Shown here: one piece after another, positions 16,537 to 24,706 of the stretch
How positions within the stretch are numbered: the stretch's first letter is position 1
Layout: every line of letters starts with the position of its first letter
Source: DASSQJ01 sp963730165
GTDB taxonomy: Bacteria > Actinomycetota > Actinomycetes > Actinomycetales > Dermatophilaceae
Length of the DNA: 64,000 nucleotides
NCBI GenBank assembly: GCA_963730165.1
Contig: CAVSQS010000002.1
Span: 682,001 to 746,000, forward strand
Reading direction: 5' to 3'
Notes under the pieces: generated by a model
What the model was told of the DNA's origin: nothing
Seen by the model: only the letters and a program-made list of their open reading frames with translations
Databases searched by the model: none
Made by a program: the position numbers and the translations under genes

Positions 16537-16962
16537 ATGTCATCGACACAGGCAACACCAATGGGCGTGGAGACCAACGCCCACAGCGCCACTGCGGTCG
16601 GTTTCACGGTCTTCGCCGCCGTCATGATGATCATGGCCGGGCTCTTCCAGGTGATCGCCGGAATCGTGGCACTCGTCAACGACCAGTTCTACGTCGTCGG
16701 GACGGAGTGGATCTTCCAGTTCGACACCACGACCTGGGGCTGGATCCACCTGACGCTCGGCATTCTCGTCGGGCTGGCCGGCGCCGCGCTCTTCAGCGGC
16801 GCGGTGTGGGCACGCACCGTCGGTGTCGTGATCGCCGCCCTGGCCGGCGTGGCGGCCTTCGCCTGGCTGCCCTGGTACCCGATCTGGGCGATCGTCCTGA
16901 TCACCGCCGCCGTCGTCGTCGTCTGGGCGCTGACCGTGCACGGACGAGACATCGCCACCTGA
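16537..16962 (+). CDS. DUF7144-type four-helix membrane protein
   Basis: A 141-residue protein with a 20-residue polar N-terminus and four hydrophobic segments, including AVGFTVFAAVMMIMAGLFQVI, WIHLTLGILVGLAGAALFSG and IWAIVLITAAVVVVWALTV. The conserved-looking loop EWIFQFDTTTWGWIH is typical of DUF7144 membrane proteins of actinobacteria. Function is unknown. AAGGGAG precedes the ATG. The gene has its own palindromic operator and is followed by DUF6325 copy 2, which also has a separate promoter. Confidence 0.8.
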   Translation: MSSTQATPMGVETNAHSATAVGFTVFAAVMMIMAGLFQVIAGIVALVNDQFYVVGTEWIFQFDTTTWGWIHLTLGILVGLAGAALFSGAVWARTVGVVIAALAGVAAFAWLPWYPIWAIVLITAAVVVVWALTVHGRDIAT

Positions 16963-17002
16963 CCCACCTCTGGCGGCACCAGACAGGCCGGGGTCGGGAG
17001 TT

Positions 17003-17019
17003 TCGACCCATCGGGGTGA
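17003..17019 (+). promoter_or_regulatory. Shared palindromic operator before DUF6325 copy 2
   Basis: TCGACCC-ATC-GGGGTGA, identical to the copy at 13849-13865. CACGCT starts exactly 22 bp downstream (17042), again inside CACGCTGGC. Confidence 0.8.
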
Positions 17020-17083
17020 GGCCCCCGACCCCCTCGGGCGACACGCTGGCCTGACCCAGCGATACCTACGACAAGGAGACGAC

Positions 17084-17536
17084 ATGAGCGAGACAATCGC
17101 CGACGTCGACGAGATGGGTCCCGTGGACTACCTCGTCATCGAGTTCCCCGCGGGACAGAGCACCTTCAACGGCGAGATGGCCGAGGAGCTGAGCCGGCTC
17201 GCGCACGAGGGGGTCATCCGCATCCTTGATCTCCTGGTCCTCCAGAAGGCCGAGGACGGATCGGTGGAGGGCTTCGAGATCGACGACTTCGAGATGGACG
17301 CGATGCGAGCGCTCGAGACCGAGATCGCCGAGATCCTCGCCGCCGAGGACGTGGAGAACCTCGCCGCAGCGATGGAACCGGGCAGCGTCGCCGGCGTCGT
17401 CGTGTGGGAGAACATGTGGGCCGCTCCCTTTGCGTCCGCTGCCCGACGGGCCGGCGGCCAGCTCGTCGCCACCGGGCGGATCCCGATCCAGGCCATCGCC
17501 GCGTCGCTCGACGCGGAGACAGAAGAGGAGAACTGA
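17084..17536 (+). CDS. DUF6325 family protein (copy 2)
   Basis: A 150-residue acidic protein closely similar along its whole length to copy 1 (EMGPVDYLVIEFPAGQSTFN, GSVAGVVVWENMWAAPFAS, ATGRIPIQAI). It has AAGGAG before the ATG and its own palindromic operator. A 47-residue basic peptide starts directly after its stop. The function of the family is unknown. Its repeated occurrence under one operator type suggests a structural or chaperone-like role in the same stress response, which is inference. Confidence 0.87.
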   Translation: MSETIADVDEMGPVDYLVIEFPAGQSTFNGEMAEELSRLAHEGVIRILDLLVLQKAEDGSVEGFEIDDFEMDAMRALETEIAEILAAEDVENLAAAMEPGSVAGVVVWENMWAAPFASAARRAGGQLVATGRIPIQAIAASLDAETEEEN

Positions 17537-17537
17537 C

Positions 17538-17681
17538 ATGCCACTGCGTCCTGCTCGAGCCGCACGGCGAGGCGTCGTCCGCGCGCCCGTCGCCCGGACC
17601 GCCGCCACGGTAGGCACCGCCGCCGTCGTCGCACACGGCGTGAACCGTCGCCACGACCGCCGCGAGGACCGTCGCCGCTGA
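17538..17681 (+). CDS. Small basic peptide (47 aa) resembling the N-terminus of a SHOCT protein
   Basis: A 47-codon gene starting 1 bp after the DUF6325 stop, with AGAGGAG upstream, inside the DUF6325 C-terminal codons. The product is Arg-rich. Its core VARTAATVGTAAVVAHGVNRR parallels VARTAAIAGTATAVSNRVSRR at the start of the SHOCT protein at 17773-18081, but the SHOCT domain is absent. It may be a short homologue lacking the tail, or the remnant of one. Convergent placement with its longer relative across a shared terminator suggests an inverted duplication of a DUF6325-SHOCT unit. Confidence 0.65.
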   Translation: MPLRPARAARRGVVRAPVARTAATVGTAAVVAHGVNRRHDRREDRRR

Positions 17682-17721
17682 AGGTTCTGAAGCCGCCGCG
17701 GTTCTGACCGCGACACACGAG

Positions 17722-17756
17722 ACGGGCCGGTCCGGGTTCTACCCGGACCGGCCCGT
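17722..17756. terminator. Bidirectional terminator between converging DUF6325 units
   Basis: A 15-bp perfect stem (17722-17736 with 17742-17756) around a 5-nt loop. It lies between convergent genes, so it can end transcription from both sides. Confidence 0.85.
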
Positions 17757-17772
17757 TGTCGTGCCACGGCGA

Positions 17773-18081
17773 TCAGCCGGCGAGGATCTTGGCCTTCTGC
17801 GCGGCGAACTCCTCGTCGGTGAGCACACCCGCGTCCCGCAGCTGGCCGAGCTTCTCCAGCTGGGCGAGCATGTCGTCAGCGCCCTCGGCGGCCGGGGCAG
17901 GGGCTGCCGGCGGCGCGGCGTAGTACTGCGGGGGTGGCTCGGCGTACTGCGGGGGCGGCTGCTCGGCCGCCGCCTGGTTCTGCCACCGGTTCGCCTGTCG
18001 GCGGGAGACACGGTTCGACACGGCGGTGGCGGTGCCGGCGATGGCCGCCGTCCGCGCCACGCCACGGATCAGTCCAGGCAT
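17773..18081 (-). CDS. SHOCT domain protein
   Basis: A 102-residue protein. The N-terminus (VARTAAIAGTATAVSNRVSRRQANRW) is a short amphipathic or membrane-associating segment. The middle is a Pro/Tyr/Gln/Ala-rich linker (PPPQYAEPPPQYY). The C-terminal 30 residues form a SHOCT motif (LAQLEKLGQLRDAGVLTDEEFAAQKAKIL). SHOCT tails are thought to mediate oligomerisation. It is 33 bp downstream of DUF6325 copy 3 and surely co-transcribed with it. A good ribosome site (GAGGAG) precedes the ATG. Confidence 0.85.
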   Translation of the reverse strand: MPGLIRGVARTAAIAGTATAVSNRVSRRQANRWQNQAAAEQPPPQYAEPPPQYYAAPPAAPAPAAEGADDMLAQLEKLGQLRDAGVLTDEEFAAQKAKILAG

Positions 18082-18114
18082 GTCAGCTCTCCTCGGATCG
18101 GGGTCGGGTCGGGG

Positions 18115-18573
18115 TCACTCGTCGTCCTCGGCGTCAACCGCCGCGAGGAGGGCGTTGATGGGGATGCGACCGTAGGCGACCAGCTCGCCACCGCTGCGAC
18201 GCATAGCCGCGGCGAACGGGGCTGCCCACGTGTTCTCGTACACGATCACGCCGGCCGAGCATCCCGGCTCGACGGCGTTGGCCGCCTCGGTCAGGTCGTC
18301 GTCCCCCAGCAGACCCGAGCTCACGCCCTCGAAGACGGTCAGCTCGGCGCCCTCGTCACCGAGGTCCTGGAGGCTGAGTCCGACCACCGAGCCGTCCTCG
18401 TCCTTGCGGATGAAGCCCAGGTCCAGAATGCGGATGAGGCCGCGGTCGACGAGGTCCACGAGGATGGGCCAGCCCTCACCGGTCATCCGGTTGCCGGGGA
18501 ACTCGATGACGAGATAGTCGATGGGACCCATCTCGACGTCGCTGCTGCTCGGTGCCGTCTCGAGCTCACTCAT
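18115..18573 (-). CDS. DUF6325 family protein (copy 3)
   Basis: A 152-residue acidic protein with the family marks VEMGPIDYLVIEFPGNRM and CSAGVIVYENTWAAPFAAAM, and YGRIPINALLA near the end. It is more divergent from copies 1 and 2 than they are from each other: the segment after residue 30 reads TGEGWPILVDLVDRG instead of the usual LAEELSRL type. AGGAG precedes the ATG. The palindromic operator at 18692-18708 lies 119 bp upstream, and the gene forms a unit with the SHOCT gene downstream. Confidence 0.85.
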   Translation of the reverse strand: MSELETAPSSSDVEMGPIDYLVIEFPGNRMTGEGWPILVDLVDRGLIRILDLGFIRKDEDGSVVGLSLQDLGDEGAELTVFEGVSSGLLGDDDLTEAANAVEPGCSAGVIVYENTWAAPFAAAMRRSGGELVAYGRIPINALLAAVDAEDDE

Positions 18574-18691
18574 GTCGGGCTCCTGTCGGGCGCGCGGTCG
18601 GTCATCTGCACCACCTCCTGTCCTCGTCGTGAGCAGGCCCGGTCGACCAGGGCCCGCCGTCCGATCGTTCTGCACGGCGTCGGCACGCACA

Positions 18692-18708
18692 TCACCCCGA
18701 TGGCACGA
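18692..18708 (-). promoter_or_regulatory. Shared palindromic operator before DUF6325 copy 3
   Basis: On the minus strand it reads TCGTGCC-ATC-GGGGTGA. AACGAT begins exactly 22 bp downstream (18669 to 18664). It is paired back to back with the rightward site at 18760-18776. Confidence 0.72.
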
Positions 18709-18759
18709 AGGAACCAGGAGCACAGGTGGCGACGACACCATCCCTACAGCGTGCCGTGA

Positions 18760-18776
18760 TCATCCACAAGGGGTGA
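18760..18776 (+). promoter_or_regulatory. Shared palindromic operator before the DUF1269-sulfatase gene
   Basis: TCATCCA-CAA-GGGGTGA. TACGGT, a good -10 hexamer, starts exactly 22 bp downstream (18799-18804). The ATG is 130 bp after this hexamer, so this message has a long leader. Confidence 0.72.
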
Positions 18777-18933
18777 CGACGTCCCGCGCGCGCCGACCTA
18801 CGGTCGAGGTGTGGTCGCCGAGGGCCGTCCCCTCGCCCGTCGTGTCGCTCTCGTGAGCCGACGGACGATGAGGACCCCTCGCCGAAACGGCCCCGAACCG
18901 GGTGCCCGACCTCTCGACAAGGAGTGACCAGAG

Positions 18934-21840
18934 ATGGGCAACGAGACACAGATGCTGATAGTGGCCGCGTTCCAGGACCCGGAGCTGGCTCAGCGTGACT
19001 TCGACAGGTTGGTCGAGAAGGTCGCGGCGAAGGAGGTCTCGACACAGGGGATGATCCTCGTCGCCAAGGACGCGGACGGCCGGGTCACGGTGGCCGACAC
19101 CGGAAACCACCTCGGGCGCAAGGGCGCCGGGTGGGGCGGTGGGGTCGGGGTCCTCGTGGGGCTCTTCGCGCCGCCCCTGCTCGGGGCGGTCGCGCTCGGA
19201 GGGGCCGCCGGCGGCATCATCGGACACTTCACGGGCCACAAGATCACCCGGAGCATCCAGGAGAAGGTCACCGAGTCCTTGAAGCCCGGCACCGCGGTCG
19301 TCATCGGCGTGCACCCCGCGGACCAGCGGCTGGCCGTCGAGCAGTCGCTGTCCGGCTCGCTGGTGAAGTCGGTCGTCGAGTCCGACGAGAAGGGCATCGA
19401 CGAGCTCAAGCGCGCCCTCGGGGAGGCCATGGGCAAGTTCGAGCCCGACCGCACCGTGCTGCCGATCCCGGACACGAAGTTCGGGGGCACGTTCGGCCGC
19501 ACGATCGAGCAATCGGTGGGCGACTGGTCCATCGTGGCCGGGCCACGCCCTCCGGAGAACGCACCCAACGTCCTCCTCGTCCTCATCGACGACGCCGGGT
19601 TCGGCGGGCCGGACACCTTCGGCGGGGGCATCAGGACGCCCAACCTCACCCGCGTGCAGCAGCGGGGCGTCACGTACAACCGCTTCCACGTGACCGCTGT
19701 GTGCTCCCCCACCCGGGCCGCGCTGCTCACGGGGCGCAACCACCACCGCGTCGGCATGGGGGGCATCGCGGAGTTCCCCTCGCCGTTCCCGGGCTACACC
19801 GGCGTCCGTCCACAGTCGTGCACCGCCCTGCCCCGAATCCTCAGTGAGAACGGGTACATCACCGGCGGGTTCGGCAAGTGGCACATGACGCCCGGCCGTG
19901 AGATGGGGGCCGCGGGACCGTTCGACCACTGGCCCACGGGGTGGGGCTTCGACCACTGGTGGGGGTTCCTCACCGGGGCGGCCGGGCAGTACGACCCCAT
20001 CATCACCCAGGACAACTCCACACTCGGCGTCCCGGAGGGTGAGGACGGCGAGCTCTACTACTTCCCCGACGACATCACGGACAAGGCCGTCGAGTGGCTG
20101 CACGCGGTGCGCGCCCAGGACGCCGACAAGCCGTGGTTCGTCTACTACTCCACCGGCGCCACCCACGCCCCCCACCACGTGGCCAAGGAGTGGGCCGACC
20201 GGTACAAGGGCCAGTTCGACGACGGGTGGGACGTCTACCGCGAGAAGACGCTCGAGCGTCAGAAGCGGCTCGGGATCGTGCCCGACGACACCCGGCTCAC
20301 CGAGCGGCCCGAGGCGTACCCCGCATGGGACGGGCTGTCCGAGGCCGAGCGCCGGCTGTACGCCCGGCAGATGGAGGTCTTCGCGGGGTTCTCCGAGAAC
20401 GCCGACTGGAACGTCGGCCGCCTGCTCGACGAGGTCGAGGCGATGGGCGAGCTCGACGACACCCTGGTCATCTACATCTGGGGCGACAACGGCGCGTCGA
20501 TGGAGGGCACGCTCACCGGGTCCTTCAACGAGACGACCTTCTTCAACGGCCTCGTCCTCGACGCCGACGAGCAGCTGGCGCTCATCGAGAAGTACGGCGG
20601 GATCGAGGAGCTCGGGGGCTTCCACTCCGCGCCGCACTTCGCGGCCGCCTGGGCACACGCCAACAACGCGCCCTTCCAGTGGGGCAAGCAGATGGCCAGC
20701 CACCTCGGCGGAACGCGCGACCCGATGGTCGTGTCGTGGCCGAGCAGGATCGCCCCGGACAGCACGATCCGCAGCCAGTTCACCCACTGCACCGACATCG
20801 TGCCCACGGTTCTCGACGTCGTGGGCATCCCGGTGCCGAGGGTCGTCGACGGCATCGAGCAGGAGCCGGTCGACGGCACCAGCTTCGCGCACACCCTCGA
20901 CGACGCCGACGGCGAGGAGCGCCACACCGTCCAGTACTTCGAGATGTACGGGAGCCGGGCCATCTACAAGGACGGGTGGTGGGCCTGCACCAAGCTGGAC
21001 AAGCTCCCCTGGGACTTCTCACCGCCGACGCTCGCCCGGTTCGCGCCCGGTGGGGAGTGGTCGCCGGAGGACGACGTGTGGGAGCTCTACTACCTCCCGG
21101 ACGACTTCTCACAGGCGCACGACCTCGCGGCGGAGAACCCCGAGAAGGTGGCCGATCTCGTCGAGCTGTTCTGGCAGGAGGCCGAGCGCAACAGGGTGCT
21201 GCCGCTGCTCGGCGGGTTCGCGGTCTTCTTCGGGATCCTGCCACCGATGCCCACCCGGACCCGCTTCACCTTCCACGGCGACGTGCAGAACATCCAGACC
21301 TCGATGATCCCGCGCATCATCGGCCGCTCCTACGCGATCGAGGCGCACGCGCACGTCCCGGAGGGCGGCGCCGAGGGAGTGCTCGTCGCCTTCGCCGACT
21401 TCATCGGGGGCTTCGCCCTCTGGGTCGACGGGGACGGGATCCTGCACCACACGTACCAGTACCTCGGGGTGGACACCTACCGTCAGTCCTCGACCGAACC
21501 CGTCCCGTCGGGCGACGTGACGCTGACGATGCACTTCGAGGCGGACGACGCCACGCCCGGTTCAGGGGGTGAGGTCACGCTGCTCGCCGACGGCAAGGTC
21601 ATCGGGGGCGGCCGCATCCCGAGGACCATCTCGCTGATCTTCTCGACCTACGCGGGCATGGACATCGGCCGTGACAACGGCGGCGTCGTCGACCTCGACT
21701 ACGAGGACCGGGCGCCGTACGCGTTCACCGGCACGGTCGACAGGGTCGTCTTCGACCTCAAGCCCGAGCCGGTCGAGGACGAGACCGAGCTGCACGCGGC
21801 CACCGCCCAGGTGGCGCTGGCCCACGGCGCGGCCGGTTGA
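18934..21840 (+). CDS. Arylsulfatase fused to an N-terminal DUF1269 domain
   Basis: A 968-residue protein. Residues 1-170 match DUF1269: a ferredoxin-like start (MLIVAAFQDPELAQRDFDRL), a Gly/Ala-rich hydrophobic hairpin (GVGVLVGLFAPPLLGAVALGGAAGGIIGHFTG) and GTAVVIGVHPAD. From about residue 205 a full sulfatase follows. It has PNVLLVLIDDAGFGG, the signature AVCSPTRAALLTGRNHH with Cys257 as the formylglycine residue, GKWHMTPGR, GATHAPHH, GDNGASMEGT and a C-terminal beta-rich region. Sulfatases normally lack this domain; it may anchor the enzyme at the membrane or regulate it. AAGGAG precedes the ATG. The catalytic part resembles sulfatase 1 throughout, so they are likely paralogues. Confidence 0.92.
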   Translation: MGNETQMLIVAAFQDPELAQRDFDRLVEKVAAKEVSTQGMILVAKDADGRVTVADTGNHLGRKGAGWGGGVGVLVGLFAPPLLGAVALGGAAGGIIGHFTGHKITRSIQEKVTESLKPGTAVVIGVHPADQRLAVEQSLSGSLVKSVVESDEKGIDELKRALGEAMGKFEPDRTVLPIPDTKFGGTFGRTIEQSVGDWSIVAGPRPPENAPNVLLVLIDDAGFGGPDTFGGGIRTPNLTRVQQRGVTYNRFHVTAVCSPTRAALLTGRNHHRVGMGGIAEFPSPFPGYTGVRPQSCTALPRILSENGYITGGFGKWHMTPGREMGAAGPFDHWPTGWGFDHWWGFLTGAAGQYDPIITQDNSTLGVPEGEDGELYYFPDDITDKAVEWLHAVRAQDADKPWFVYYSTGATHAPHHVAKEWADRYKGQFDDGWDVYREKTLERQKRLGIVPDDTRLTERPEAYPAWDGLSEAERRLYARQMEVFAGFSENADWNVGRLLDEVEAMGELDDTLVIYIWGDNGASMEGTLTGSFNETTFFNGLVLDADEQLALIEKYGGIEELGGFHSAPHFAAAWAHANNAPFQWGKQMASHLGGTRDPMVVSWPSRIAPDSTIRSQFTHCTDIVPTVLDVVGIPVPRVVDGIEQEPVDGTSFAHTLDDADGEERHTVQYFEMYGSRAIYKDGWWACTKLDKLPWDFSPPTLARFAPGGEWSPEDDVWELYYLPDDFSQAHDLAAENPEKVADLVELFWQEAERNRVLPLLGGFAVFFGILPPMPTRTRFTFHGDVQNIQTSMIPRIIGRSYAIEAHAHVPEGGAEGVLVAFADFIGGFALWVDGDGILHHTYQYLGVDTYRQSSTEPVPSGDVTLTMHFEADDATPGSGGEVTLLADGKVIGGGRIPRTISLIFSTYAGMDIGRDNGGVVDLDYEDRAPYAFTGTVDRVVFDLKPEPVEDETELHAATAQVALAHGAAG

Positions 21841-21869
21841 CCGGCCCCGTGTCGACACGGCCGGAGCCT

Positions 21870-21886
21870 TCACTCCGGGGGGATGA
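21870..21886 (+). promoter_or_regulatory. Shared palindromic operator before the LURP-one-like gene
   Basis: TCACTCC-GGG-GGGATGA. CACCGT starts exactly 22 bp downstream (21909-21914). It lies 29 bp after the stop codon of the sulfatase gene. Confidence 0.7.
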
Positions 21887-22005
21887 TGCGCGCCGCGACG
21901 GCGGCGGGCACCGTGGGTGGAGGCCGCCGGTCGACAGGGCCGACGGGTCGCACCGGGCTGTTGCCGGCCCCGGTGCCCGCCAGCACCGGAGAAGGAGCGA
22001 TCACC

Positions 22006-22530
22006 ATGGGTCTTCCAGACCGCAGGGAGAGTCGGCGCGAGGAACCGGCCGACCCGGTGGTGTACCGGATGAAGGCGAAGCTGATGGACCTCCGGAACGA
22101 CTACTGGGTCGAGACCAGCGACGGGCGCACGGTGTACCAGGTCGACGGCAAGGCCGTGCGGTTTCGGGAGGCCTTCACCATCCGGGATGCCGGCGGGGTG
22201 GTCGTGGCGAGGATGGCGGAGCAGGTCGCCCACGTCCGCGACACCATCACGATCGACCGTCCCGGCCGGCCGTCGGCGACCATCCGGAAGGCGATGGTCG
22301 CGCCGATGCGTGAGCGGTTCGTCGTCGAGGCCGATGACGTGGGCACGATCGACGTCCGGGGCGACGTCGTCCACCACGAGTACACGTTCGAACGCGACGG
22401 GCAGCCGATCGCCGAGGTGTCCAGGCGCTGGATGACGGGCCTGGACACCTTCGGGGTGCAGGTGCAGCCGGGAGCAGACCCCGTGCTCGTGCTCGCCGCC
22501 ACCGCCGCCATCGACGCCATGGGGGACTGA
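22006..22530 (+). CDS. LURP-one-related family protein
   Basis: A 174-residue protein with the tubby/LURP-one pattern of short beta-strands: YRMKAKLMDLRNDYWVETSDG, VYQVDGKAVRFREAFTIRDAGG, DTITIDRPGRPSATIRKAM. The last strand region is followed by a hydrophobic helix (VLVLAATAAIDAM), as in phospholipid-scramblase-like folds. Such proteins are thought to bind lipids or act as small beta-barrels around a helix. GAAGGAG precedes the ATG. The next gene starts 4 bp after its stop, so the two form an operon. Confidence 0.85.
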   Translation: MGLPDRRESRREEPADPVVYRMKAKLMDLRNDYWVETSDGRTVYQVDGKAVRFREAFTIRDAGGVVVARMAEQVAHVRDTITIDRPGRPSATIRKAMVAPMRERFVVEADDVGTIDVRGDVVHHEYTFERDGQPIAEVSRRWMTGLDTFGVQVQPGADPVLVLAATAAIDAMGD

Positions 22531-22534
22531 GGAC

Positions 22535-24637
22535 GTGGCCCCGTCCGCACCCCGCCACCACGTGGCGCGGATCGCCCGCTCGTTGGCGCGACCCAGGTGG
22601 GCTGACGTCGTCCGAGGTCTCCTGGCGCTCGTCGCCGCGGCGCTGGGGCTGGCCCTCGCCGACCGCGTGCTGCCCGACCTGACCATCGACGGACCGGTCC
22701 CGCTGCTGTTCGTCGCCCTGGCGCTGGCCGTCCTCGGCGCTCTCCTGCGACCTGCTCTGGTCGCCCTCGCGACGCTGCTCGGCTGGCCGGGGGCGGTGCT
22801 GCTCGCGCTGTTCGGCCAGGCCGTGGTCGTCGCGGCGGCGATCGGCGTGGTCCCGGGTGCGTCGGCCACCTTCTGGGGGGCCTTCTGGGGCGCGTGGATC
22901 GTCGCAGTCGTGACGACACTCGTCGGGTGGGTGAGCACGGCCGGCACGAGCGACGCCCTGTTGGCGCACCTGGTGCGTCGGGCCCGCCGGACGGCCTCGG
23001 TCCCGGACCCGGAGGTCCCCGGCGTCCTCTTCGTGCAGCTCGACGGGGTCCCGTACCCGGTGCTGGAGTGGGGGGTCCTCGCCGGGACCCTCCCCACCCT
23101 GGCCCGCTGGGTCCGCAGCGGCCGGTACCGGATGCGGGAGTGGACCCCGATGCTGCCGGCGACCACCCCGGCCAGCCAGATGGGCATCCTGCACGGCACG
23201 ATCGAGGGCATCCCCGCCTTCCGCTGGGTGGACCGCGCGTCCGGGCGGGTCTTCGTGGCCAACAAGCCCAAGGACGCGGCGGACATCGAGGCGATGCACT
23301 CCGACGGCAAGGGGCTGCTCGTCGACGACGGGGTGTCGGTCAGCAACCTGTTCAGCGGTGACGCGCCGGTGGCCTACGCCACGATGAGCTCCCTCGGGAA
23401 CGCGGCCGCGGACGCCGCCGGACGGCGCACCGTCAACGACTTCCTCGCGCGGCCGCAGGGCCTGGCGCGGGGCCTGGTGCGGACGGTCAGCGAGATCGTG
23501 CGTGAGTGGTTCCAGGCCCGGCGCCAGATCCGCCTGGACATCCGACCCCGCGTGCACCGGGGGTGGGGGTTCGCCGGGGAGCGGGCCGCGCTCAACGGCG
23601 TCCTGCGTGACTTCAACACCCTCACCGTCGCCGACGCGATGCTCCGCGGAGCCCACAGCATCTACGTCGACTACGTCGACTACGACGCCGTCGCGCACCA
23701 CGCCGGCATCATGCGCTCGGAGTCGCTCGACGCCCTCGTGGGCCTCGACTCGGTGCTCTCCCAGCTCGAGCAGGTGGCCGCCCTCGCACCGCGCCCCTAC
23801 CGCATCATCGTGCTGTCGGACCACGGCCAGTCCCAGGGGGAGGTGTTCGCCGACCGCTTCGGGGAAGACCTCGGGGAGGTCGTCTCCCGCCTGGCGGACC
23901 GCGCCGTCGCCGGGGCCGCCGTCAACACCGAGGGAGCGGCACGGGTGCACGCCCTCTCCGACGACGCGCCGGCCGGTGTCTCCCGCGCGCTCGGCGCCGG
24001 GTCGTCGGATGCCCGGGAGCGGGCCGACGCGGAGGTCGAGACCGCGCAGGCGGCCCTCACCGGCGCCACTCCCGCCGACGCGGAGGCGCCGCTGCTCGTC
24101 TTCGGGTCGGGCAACCTCGGTCTGGTCTACGTCGCGGGAGAGCGACACCGGCTGACGCTCGACGAGCTCGACGAGCGGTTCCCTGCCCTGGTGCCGGGCC
24201 TGGTCGCCCACGAGGGCGTCTCGTTCGTGGTGGTGGACACCGCGGACGGGCCGGTCGCGCTCGGCGCGGATGGTCGTCACCGGCTCCGCGACGGGGCGGT
24301 GACGGGTACCGACCCGCTCGCGCGCTTCGGACCGGAAGCACCCGCGTTCGTGCTCCGGGCGTCGTCGATGCCCGAGTCGCCCGACATCGCCGTCAACAGC
24401 CTGCTCGACGAGGCCACGGGTGAGGTCGCGGCCTTCGAGGGCCTCGTCGGCTGCCACGGCGGGCTCGGGGGCTGGCAGGACCGAGCGATGCTGGTGTGGC
24501 CCTCCGATCTGCCCCCACCCCCGGATCGCCTCGTCGGCGCCGACGCGGTGCACCGGCTGCTCGTGGCCTGGCTCGAGCACCTGGGTCATCGTGGTGGGGT
24601 GCCGCCCGCGACGGACGGCCCGTCCCGCACCGCGTGA
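22535..24637 (+). CDS. Holin-like membrane domain fused to an alkaline-phosphatase/nucleotide-pyrophosphatase-type domain
   Basis: A 700-residue protein starting at GTG. Residues about 25-135 contain four hydrophobic helices (VVRGLLALVAAALGLALADRVL, LLFVALALAVLGALL and two more), as in the mycobacterial-type 4-TMS holin family. Residues about 160-690 form a type I phosphodiesterase domain: GVLFVQLDGVPYP (metal-binding Asp), MLPATTPASQMGILHG (nucleophile Thr region), YVDYDAVAHHAG, IIVLSDHGQSQG (metal-binding Asp-His) and GCHGGLGGW. It is likely membrane-anchored and hydrolyses phosphodiesters or phospholipid headgroups; the substrate is unknown. It is the second gene of the LURP-one operon. 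Confidence 0.88.
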   Translation: MAPSAPRHHVARIARSLARPRWADVVRGLLALVAAALGLALADRVLPDLTIDGPVPLLFVALALAVLGALLRPALVALATLLGWPGAVLLALFGQAVVVAAAIGVVPGASATFWGAFWGAWIVAVVTTLVGWVSTAGTSDALLAHLVRRARRTASVPDPEVPGVLFVQLDGVPYPVLEWGVLAGTLPTLARWVRSGRYRMREWTPMLPATTPASQMGILHGTIEGIPAFRWVDRASGRVFVANKPKDAADIEAMHSDGKGLLVDDGVSVSNLFSGDAPVAYATMSSLGNAAADAAGRRTVNDFLARPQGLARGLVRTVSEIVREWFQARRQIRLDIRPRVHRGWGFAGERAALNGVLRDFNTLTVADAMLRGAHSIYVDYVDYDAVAHHAGIMRSESLDALVGLDSVLSQLEQVAALAPRPYRIIVLSDHGQSQGEVFADRFGEDLGEVVSRLADRAVAGAAVNTEGAARVHALSDDAPAGVSRALGAGSSDARERADAEVETAQAALTGATPADAEAPLLVFGSGNLGLVYVAGERHRLTLDELDERFPALVPGLVAHEGVSFVVVDTADGPVALGADGRHRLRDGAVTGTDPLARFGPEAPAFVLRASSMPESPDIAVNSLLDEATGEVAAFEGLVGCHGGLGGWQDRAMLVWPSDLPPPPDRLVGADAVHRLLVAWLEHLGHRGGVPPATDGPSRTA

Positions 24638-24645
24638 CAGCAGCG

Positions 24646-24691
24646 GATCGCCACGTGGGTTACCGGCTCGGCCGGGGCCCCACGTGGCGAT
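24646..24691. terminator. Terminator hairpin between converging genes
   Basis: The 14-bp arms GATCGCCACGTGGG (24646-24659) and CCCACGTGGCGATC (24678-24691) are perfect inverted repeats with an 18-nt loop. The hairpin sits between the phosphodiesterase gene and the converging SHOCT gene. Confidence 0.8.
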
Positions 24692-24706
24692 CTCGAGGTC
24701 AGGCGG

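Noticed and set aside
13849..17019. DosR/DevR boxes as the explanation of the shared palindrome
   Set aside because: The DosR consensus has GGGAC on the left and GTCCC on the right; here the order is CCC on the left and GGG on the right with TCA/TGA outside, so it is a different site.
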